Origin: Ophiodon elongatus
Lineage: Eukaryota; Chordata; Actinopteri; Perciformes; Hexagrammidae
Reading direction: 5' to 3'
Assembly (NCBI GenBank): GCA_016806645.1
Contig: JACSYO010000527.1
Location: 1,109,001-1,173,000, forward strand
Length of the DNA: 64,000 bases
Part shown: one piece after another, positions 57,300 through 64,000 of the stretch
How the letters are laid out: each line of letters opens with the position of its first letter
How positions within the stretch are numbered: the first letter of the stretch is position 1
The notes under the pieces: model-generated
Told to the model about the DNA's origin: nothing
The model's database searches: none
The model's input: the letters and a program-made list of their open reading frames with translations, nothing else
Translations under genes and position numbers: made by a program

Positions 57300-58530
57300 C
57301 TGTAGGAACAGGTCAGAGACAGATATTTAATGTCTGAATGAGACGAGTTAGTGCTGTTTCCTGTCGTGTTTTGATCCCTGTGAAAACACTAAAAGAATTT
57401 ACTCGTTAACAGATTAGGTCATACTGATTATAATTTACCATTACTGGTCATAGTGGTGCACAAGGAAGTCAACACTTCACCAAGTGATGTAACTGTTTTT
57501 GCTCACAGATTTACAGATAACAGATGATAAAGGCATTATAATACAATGTGGTGTTTCATCATGAGTCAAGTATAAAAACTTTGAAAAAGTTGTAAAGTAA
57601 GATAATTTTTGGTCCGTCCGATGTTTTGTGGAGTAAGAAAATACAAAGAATGTATAAGAATGTCACTGAAACAGAGACACAACTTAAAAGGAATACTTAG
57701 GATAATTTGTATAAATTAAACTTGAATGGACGAGTAGCGCCTTCACGAGCGTGAGGCTGTTTTAAATAGTGATGCATGTGATGTTTTGTCCCTGTTTTTT
57801 CTTTTCTCAGAGGCGGAGTGATACCGAAAGGGCAAAGGAATTAAGACATCATAACAGTGGTATGTGGATATTACGTCACCGCTTTGAACCAATCAGATTG
57901 CTCTATTTGAGCTACCCGTTTTATAAAAGGTAATCTATTACAATATGTATTCCTTTGCACTATTTGTTTACAGAAACACCTGACTGGAATAGAGATATGT
58001 TGTTGGTCATTGTTGCTTTCTATAGTTATACACACCTCTTTTATGTATCTATAAATATGTGCTGATTTGCATTTTCTTTGCTCAACCTTCTACACATACT
58101 TGAATAACGCTGATTCTGATAACTTTTAAACAAAGAAGGTCAATTCATTTGTCGATGCTTTAGAAACAGAAAGTCTTAAAAATCTACATTTGAGTAAATA
58201 TTTTAGCAGCCAAATCAAATTTACAGGATATTAAACCTTTGTTTATTAATAATACATTTAATACTTGACTTCTTTCTTTACAGGGTTCGCATAAAGGCAA
58301 TAAAGTAGTCCGTGAATATGAGATAATAGTTTACAGTTAATTATAATCCCTCCTCGGCATTGTGGAGTTTAGTTTATGGTGTTTTGTTGTTTTTCTGTGT
58401 TCATATCTCTGAGTTACACTCTGTGTATTTTCGATTCTTCACAGTTCATTTTGTTTGTATGTTTTATCTACATGTGGCAACAGACTCGAGTCAAACTGTT
58501 GTTGCGTAACCTTATTGATCCTACGCCACG
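57300..58530. other. no exon recognised; presumed pof1b intron
   Basis: AT-rich. It includes a plus-strand promoter-like combination at 57871-57930 (TTACGTCA, CCAATCAG, TTATAAAAGG). Confidence 0.4.
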
Positions 58531-58532
58531 CC

Positions 58533-58556
58533 GAGCCGAGCCGAGCCGAGCCGCGT
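58533..58556. repeat. (GAGCC)n short tandem repeat
   Basis: Four to five copies of CCGAG. Confidence 0.9.
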
Positions 58557-58984
58557 GTGTGCTTTCACTCTCTGCAAACATTCGCCTGACACTCCGACAT
58601 CATCTGCAATGTTTGCCTCGTCTATTTTCTTCTATCTTTAGTTCCTGCGAAGCACTTTGTGACTGAACCGATTGTTACAAAGCACTTTAAGAATAATGTG
58701 GTGTCAGTTACTCACACCAGACCTCCGATCCTCAGAGCAATTAAATCTGATCTATGACGAATGCAGTTTGGCGCTTCTTTTTTTTTTTGGAGGGTGTGAA
58801 AGACGAGTTGGTTGGGTTTTGTATTTCACAGATCTGTGTTTGTTACAACTCTCACGTCTTAAGAATACACATTTTATCCAAGGGTGCAGCTGTTTTTCTT
58901 GAAACTGCTCCAATGGCTGCAGGTGTGCATGGTTTCCTAATCCCCACCTGACCTTCCAAATGCAATAAATCATTTATTTTTTAA

Positions 58985-59300
58985 CAAGCGTAACAGCCGT
59001 GACACAACCTCACACTCGACCTCCATGGCAGATTTCGGCCTCCTAGATAGAAAGCTGCTGTTGTTAATGGGTGGGCTTCTGACTGCAATGACGCCTGTCT
59101 ACGAGATACAATTTAAAAAAGGTATTAAAGAGAGCGGGCTTTACGTAAAGGGGGCGGGGCTAATCCTCATAAATTAAACAGGACCTCTCTGCCGAGTGCA
59201 ATGACTTTACCTCCATGCCAAATTTCAGCCTCCTAAGGCAAAAACGTTTTGTGGGCTGACCGACCGATCGACTAAGTTGAGCTATAAAGCCGCAGATAAT
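58985..59300. repeat. dispersed repeat with two related halves
   Basis: CCTCCATGGCAGATTTCGGCC near 59021 and CCTCCATGCCAAATTTCAGCC near 59211 are related. The end TTTGTGGGCTGACCGACCGA recurs in fish repeats. Confidence 0.45.
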
Positions 59301-59754
59301 AAAAGGTTCAGTAATGAGTTCATGATTGGAGACATTTTATTACTTCTGTTAAATCTGCACATCAGAGAAATGCAGGTAGGTCCATGAAGTTGCAGGTGCT
59401 TATGTGTCCCAGCATGCATTGTGAGAGTGAGCCTTTAATTTGAACCAAGATTTTATTTTTTATTAGTCAAAATGTATAAATCTGTAGTCTGAACAACACA
59501 GAGGCACCGTAATCCTGCATTAGTGATTTAGTGGCTCCACTAAATTATCTTAATACTCTCTTTTATCTCGGGAGGAAAGAGGAGATGCATACTAAAGAGA
59601 TCAGAGACATTTATTTGGAAACATCAGGAAAGAAAGAAATAGAGGGTTCTCAAATATTTCTTTCTTTCTTTCACGTGTCTTTATTTGCTGTTGTTTTTTA
59701 TCTCGGTTTCACCTCTGCCAAAAACAAACGCTGTGAACATTTCGTCTGATGTCA

Positions 59755-59940
59755 TTCCTTCTTGAATATCCAAACTGTGGCTGTGCAAAGCCGTCCGGCC
59801 AGATTCCACAAGAGCCCGGCGGAGGATTAAGAGCCAGGAGTTTCCCAGCAGGTAAAGTTGACACCATCGGGCCCTTGGAGAGCCACCAAAACCTGCACGG
59901 AGCCTGCAGCTCTTCAACATCACGCTCAGTTTTTGTCGAC
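59755..59940. promoter_or_regulatory. candidate conserved noncoding element or unrecognised exon
   Basis: A complex island with GGAGGATTAAGAGCCAGGAG, AAGTTGACACCATCGGGCCC and CACCAAAACCTGCACGGAGC. It is open on both strands for 60-85 codons, but no POF1B N-terminal similarity is seen. Confidence 0.25.
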
Positions 59941-60269
59941 ATGTTGTTGGCTGTATTGGATTGTATCATAAAAGGTTCTTTACAATCTTTTGTTAACCCA
60001 CATTAGCAAGCGGGAGGAGGGGGAAGGGAGGAGAGAGGGGTATGTAGAAGCTTCTGATTTAGAGGATTTGGAGGAAAAGAAACACTCTAAGTGCTAAAGT
60101 TCTCCGTTTCTGTTGTTTCAAAGCGTGGCCCTTCCTGGAGACACCACCCACGCAGCGCTAACAGAAGTAATGCCACCAGGAAACTCTGGAACAGCTGTTG
60201 AGTTTCAGTATTGTTTTCATTTTAAAAAATAAGAAAACAAAGACATTTTCCAGAAGGGAAGAACAAAAC

Positions 60270-60365
60270 AGGCAGTGTGGTTGAAAGATCGTCGGTTTGA
60301 TTCCAACGCTGAACCCAGGAAACCGATTCTAGTCTGATTCCTGCATGTGGTGCAGGTCAAACCGC
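60270..60365 (+). mobile_element. tRNA-derived SINE-like fragment
   Basis: GGCAGTGTGGTTGAAAGATC followed by GTCGGTTTGATTCCAACGC resembles a SINE head with A-box and B-box-like sequences. Confidence 0.45.
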
Positions 60366-62090
60366 AGTTCAAATATGTAACACTGTTGTTTTATTGGACT
60401 TTGTGCCTTGAAGGAAAAGATTGTCAATAATCACTCTTCAAACATTTCTATTAATGTCCATTTTCGAGCGACGACAAAAGGCCAAAATGTGGCCTCCAAC
60501 AGACTGTGTGAGGCTTGTTTTTAGCCGAGACAATAGCTTAAAAAGTCAAATTGCCTTTTAGCTACTGAAGCGGCTGTTGATCGGTTGCGGCCGCCGACCG
60601 ACCGGTTGAGAGCAGCGAGGAGTCAGCAGTCAAGACTGTCCAAAAATATGTTTTTTAAAAAGACAACGACAACAACGAGAGCATCCAGTAAAAAATTTGA
60701 ACAAAACATATCCGGTACATGGGTCCAGTAGTTTTGTGAAATTAACTGCGGACAGACAGAGAGATACACATGACCGAACGCATGATCTCCCCACAGGGTT
60801 ATATAGATATAGATAATAGAAAGTGTCTCAATTCATCTCAATGCAATTTTTTATTTTCAGAAAGTGCAAAATCTCTAGCGTAAAAACAAACAATTAGCCG
60901 TGACTACATGTATGTATTTCTTATAGATCACACACACCTGAGGAGTTATTCTTATAAAGGCAGTGTTTGAATAGGGGCTCGGCACTAAAGTTAAGTCACA
61001 CATAACTCTGGAATCCGACAGTCAGAGGCCGTAGACTCAAACCAGGTCTGCCGATGTGAAAGCTGGAGTTTGGTTTTGGTTTACGAGCCTGCAGAGGTCA
61101 AAAGGTCACAGATGGACCAACGGTTGGTGCTTCTAGTCCTGTTACGAACATTATTCTGCTGTTCGGACATTAAATGCAAACAACAGGAGAGGGAGGCGTG
61201 CGACAGCGAGGAGCGTAGCAATGTGATCACGTGGAGGAGGGTGTGGTTGCTACGGTAACATGCCTTTCATTCCTGAGCGTTTCACCAAACACGCTGGTAG
61301 AGATCCGTCCACACCACGAGACGCTGCTTATTTCAGGGACTTTTATCTTTTCTAAAACTGCATTTGAAGCAGGAATGTGGGTAATAACGTAAATGTACAA
61401 CTTTTTTTTACAAGTTTTCTTATGAAAGGTTTCATTTATAACCATAAAATCCTCTAATAACTCTATTATCCTCCACGTCCCTGCGGAAATAATGCTCTGT
61501 TGCTACTTCAACAGTCAACCAGGTGTTCAAGAAACAAAAAAAGACCAACAACTTGGCAACAATAACTGGACGCAGTTTATTCAACCAACACAACGAGACA
61601 GTGTTTCACAGCCTTCAGAGACGAGCTGAGTGTTCGTCAGTTATCCAATGAGAAGCAGCAGGAATGTGTGAGAGTTCATCCCGATGGTGATACAGAGAGA
61701 AACCTCAGGAGGATTCATCGACACAATGTTCCTTGCAATCTGGCAAATTACACTTCCACCACAATTAGTGTGTGAATGTGGGTTTTTTTTTTTTAAACAT
61801 GGGAAAACCTGCTAAAAATAGGCGATAGACTCCTCCCACATTGCCGGTTGATGAGTAATGCCTTTCTGTTTTTTAATTCTGGAGTGCCACGTTTGACACC
61901 TGCTGTTTGTGTGTTTTTTTTGTTCAGTATGAAAGATTTCTTTCTCTGGACCAAAGTGAACAACAATATTTCATGAGACATGTTTACAAACCCGACTAAA
62001 ATGTCTTGAGATGACTTTAAAAAGGACACATCTTCACAGCTGAAGGGCTGAATCTGTTTTCGTTGGTGCTGCTGTTGATTTTTCAGGGAT
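60366..62090. other. no gene recognised
   Basis: Mixed, partly repeat-like sequence (60460-60800 ends in a transposon-like CAGACAGAGAGATACACATG stretch). No supported exon. Confidence 0.4.
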
Positions 62091-62235
62091 CAGACAAATG
62101 TCTCAGGTCGACTCTGACGCAGTTTAATATGCAGCTGACCTGCAGACGCCACATTCCAGACATCCACTGCAGACCTGAGCTCATCCTGCGGTGGCGGGTG
62201 TGTGGGAGGTAACAGCAGCCTTATGATGATTATGA

Positions 62236-62300
62236 GAGGGTGTGTGTGGGTGTGTGTGTGTGTGGGTGTGGGTGTGCGTGGGTGTGGGTGTATGTGTGTG
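62236..62300. repeat. (GT)n / (GGGTGT)n microsatellite
   Basis: GT and GGGTGT units intermixed. Confidence 0.95.
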
Positions 62301-63049
62301 GCAGACTGACCTAGACAAGTGTGAGAGCTGCTCCGGGTCAAAGGAAGAACTATCGAAACATTTCCATCTTATCAAGTCGTTTCTGTCTAAATCGAGTCCT
62401 AAAACTGTGTTTTCTTACAACCAGGGTTCTTAAACCTTTCAAGGACTTTCCAGGTCCAAATCCCCTCAAATTCAAGGAGCCAACTCGACATAGTTTGAGA
62501 CGCAGGTCAAGCTTAATTACTGTTCAGCTCCTCATCCTCGTCCAGCGGATCTTTAAAACACCTCTTTGGTGACGACACGAGTCCTAAAGATTTACATTTT
62601 CAGGCATCGCTCTCTTGCCACTGTTAAATCTGCATGACTGGACTTAAATGATACTTTTGTAATTTGGACTGTTGGTGGTCACAAAAAACAAAGTATTTGA
62701 GGAGGTAACTTTGGGCTCTCAGACCAACGAAAATAAAAGAATCAATAGACTTAATGAAGATAATCTCTACATTCAGCCCTGAAGAAGTCTGTCTGCAGTC
62801 TAGGGTTTTAAATGGTGTTTCTGGCTCCCGCCCCATACATAAATCTACTGCGTCAAACATCCTGTAGTTGTGATGAATGATCAGGTTTTATTTTAGGTAA
62901 ATTTGATCTAAAAAGCAGAATTTCTCTGTTTCAAACAAAACAAAAATCCATCAAAGTCTCTTCAGGGTCACTGATCTGGTTTCACTTCTACAGGCTGTGA
63001 AAAGCAGCAGTAACCCAATAATCACACTCAACACATCGCGCGTGGGTGT

Positions 63050-63052
63050 GCG

Positions 63053-63125
<73 letters not shown>
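63050..63125. repeat. (GT)n microsatellite
   Basis: About 35 GT units. Confidence 0.97.
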
Positions 63126-63127
<2 letters not shown>

Positions 63128-63514
63128 GTCAGTGTGTGAGGCAGGCTCTCAGGACTGGCTCAGTAACACTAGAGGTTGAGAGAAGAGTCATTTTACCACA
63201 CAGGCTCTCTGTTGTGTGTGATTCAGTCAGAATGCTGCTGAATCGCAACCTCTTTTCAAACTGCTTTTTTCGGTATTTTCCAAAACTTTGGTTACATTTT
63301 TCCTGATTGTTCTTCTGCAACCAGCCGTATTCTTTCTTATGTAAAGATACAAAAGACTTATTTCAAAGAATGCAACATCAATCGCAGTGAAAACCCTCCT
63401 CTAAGGGAGATAACTTTGGAAATATATTATTTGTTTTTAGCAAGATTCATCAGTTCATAAGATATGTTACGAAATAGTAACTCCTCTATTTTTGTGCGTT
63501 TTCCTCACAAACTC

Positions 63515-64000
63515 TAAATAAGAAGTCGACTAAGTCATCGTGACATAACTCATATGTTTGTGGACTGGTGTTTTGAAGCCTCGAGTTCGGCGTTTTGGCC
63601 GTCGCCATCTTGATTTTTTTGTAACCAGTAAACAGGAAGTGACCATATCTGGACTGAGGAGGAGTAACGTAGAGACGCCATATACGTCTCTGGTGTTGAC
63701 CTGTCAATCAACTTGTAGCCCCGCCCTAAAGCATACTCTGCTTTATGGTCTATTTGACTCTAAATGGACCATAATTTACTAAATGAACATCATGCTGTAT
63801 TGAAGAAGACTTGAAACTAGAGATTGAGACCATAAACTCATGTTTACAATGTTTACTGAGGGAATAAATCAAGAGAGAAGTAGAGTAATTTTCTCATAGA
63901 CTTCTATACAACCAGAGGAGTCGCCCCCTGGTGGTCAGGAGAGAGAATGCAGCTTTAACACATGAAGCATTGGCTTCACTCTTCAGTACTGGAGGTTGCC
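63515..64000 (-). repeat. family A repeat, near full length, running off the window edge
   Basis: From AATAAGAAGTCGACTAAGTC through GCCGTCGCCATCTTGATTTT, CTGTCAATCAACTTGTAGCC and GAGGAGTCGCCCCCTGGTGG to CTGGAGGTTGCC at the last base. Confidence 0.75.

Noticed and set aside
59681..60006. Overlapping open frames on both strands, possible pof1b N-terminal exon
   Set aside because: No POF1B-like motif (such as the VVYERVRTY or VIYEKTIRKVE region) appears in any frame. It was kept only as a possible noncoding element.
62140..62185. Possible first coding exon of pof1b (46 nt, ATG with MSSGLQWMSG, acceptor CCGCAG and donor GTCAGC)
   Set aside because: The start loosely resembles the MSSSYW start of human POF1B, but the similarity is too short. 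No connecting exons were found between 57.3 and 62.1 kb.
1..64000. CRISPR arrays, bacterial operons, phage or plasmid elements
   Set aside because: Tandem repeats here lack unique spacers of constant length, and the two genes are vertebrate with spliceosomal introns.

Overview
The window looks like nuclear DNA of a bony fish, probably a spiny-rayed (percomorph) teleost. The reasons are two vertebrate genes with intron/exon structure, many long (CA)n/(TG)n microsatellites, and several dispersed repeat families that I recall as typical of percomorph genomes. I see no bacterial, phage, plasmid or CRISPR features. The species call is inference; the two gene calls rest on protein sequence read directly from the window.

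Both genes are on the minus strand. The first is a Sprouty gene, best matched to spry3 (receptor tyrosine kinase / Ras-MAPK antagonist). Its whole protein lies in one exon at 17844-18734, with a clear splice acceptor just upstream at 18844-18845, so at least one noncoding 5' exon must lie further right. The second is the C-terminal 396 residues of pof1b, an actin- and junction-associated coiled-coil protein of epithelia. It is spread over ten exons from 57299 down to the stop at 50234. All ten junctions can be placed and the frame is continuous. The N-terminal exons were not recognised and probably lie beyond 57.3 kb or outside the window. The human orthologues of both genes are X-linked (POF1B in Xq21, SPRY3 in PAR2), so their closeness here suggests an old linkage group.

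Layout: 1-17 kb is repeat-rich intergenic DNA, the nearer part probably including the long spry3 3' UTR. 17.8-18.8 kb is the spry3 coding exon. 18.8-50.2 kb is gene-poor, with an 18-bp minisatellite (19.55-20.35 kb), other tandem arrays, transposon relics and several non-repetitive islands that could be conserved regulatory elements. A CpG-rich block at 34.8-35.1 kb is a candidate promoter or noncoding first exon. 50.2-57.3 kb is pof1b. 57.3-64 kb has only repeats and unassigned sequence.

The most interesting signals are these. Five pof1b 3' splice sites have (TG)n tracts at or almost at the acceptor, and the four internal exons concerned are all multiples of three, so length-dependent in-frame skipping of coiled-coil segments is possible. 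An upstream ORF overlaps the spry3 start codon. There are tandem arrays of E-box-like motifs (25.43-25.69 kb) and CRE-like motifs (40.29-40.36 kb). A short exon-like sequence occurs in two distant copies (6.8 and 40.6 kb). I found no evidence for a wholly new molecular system.
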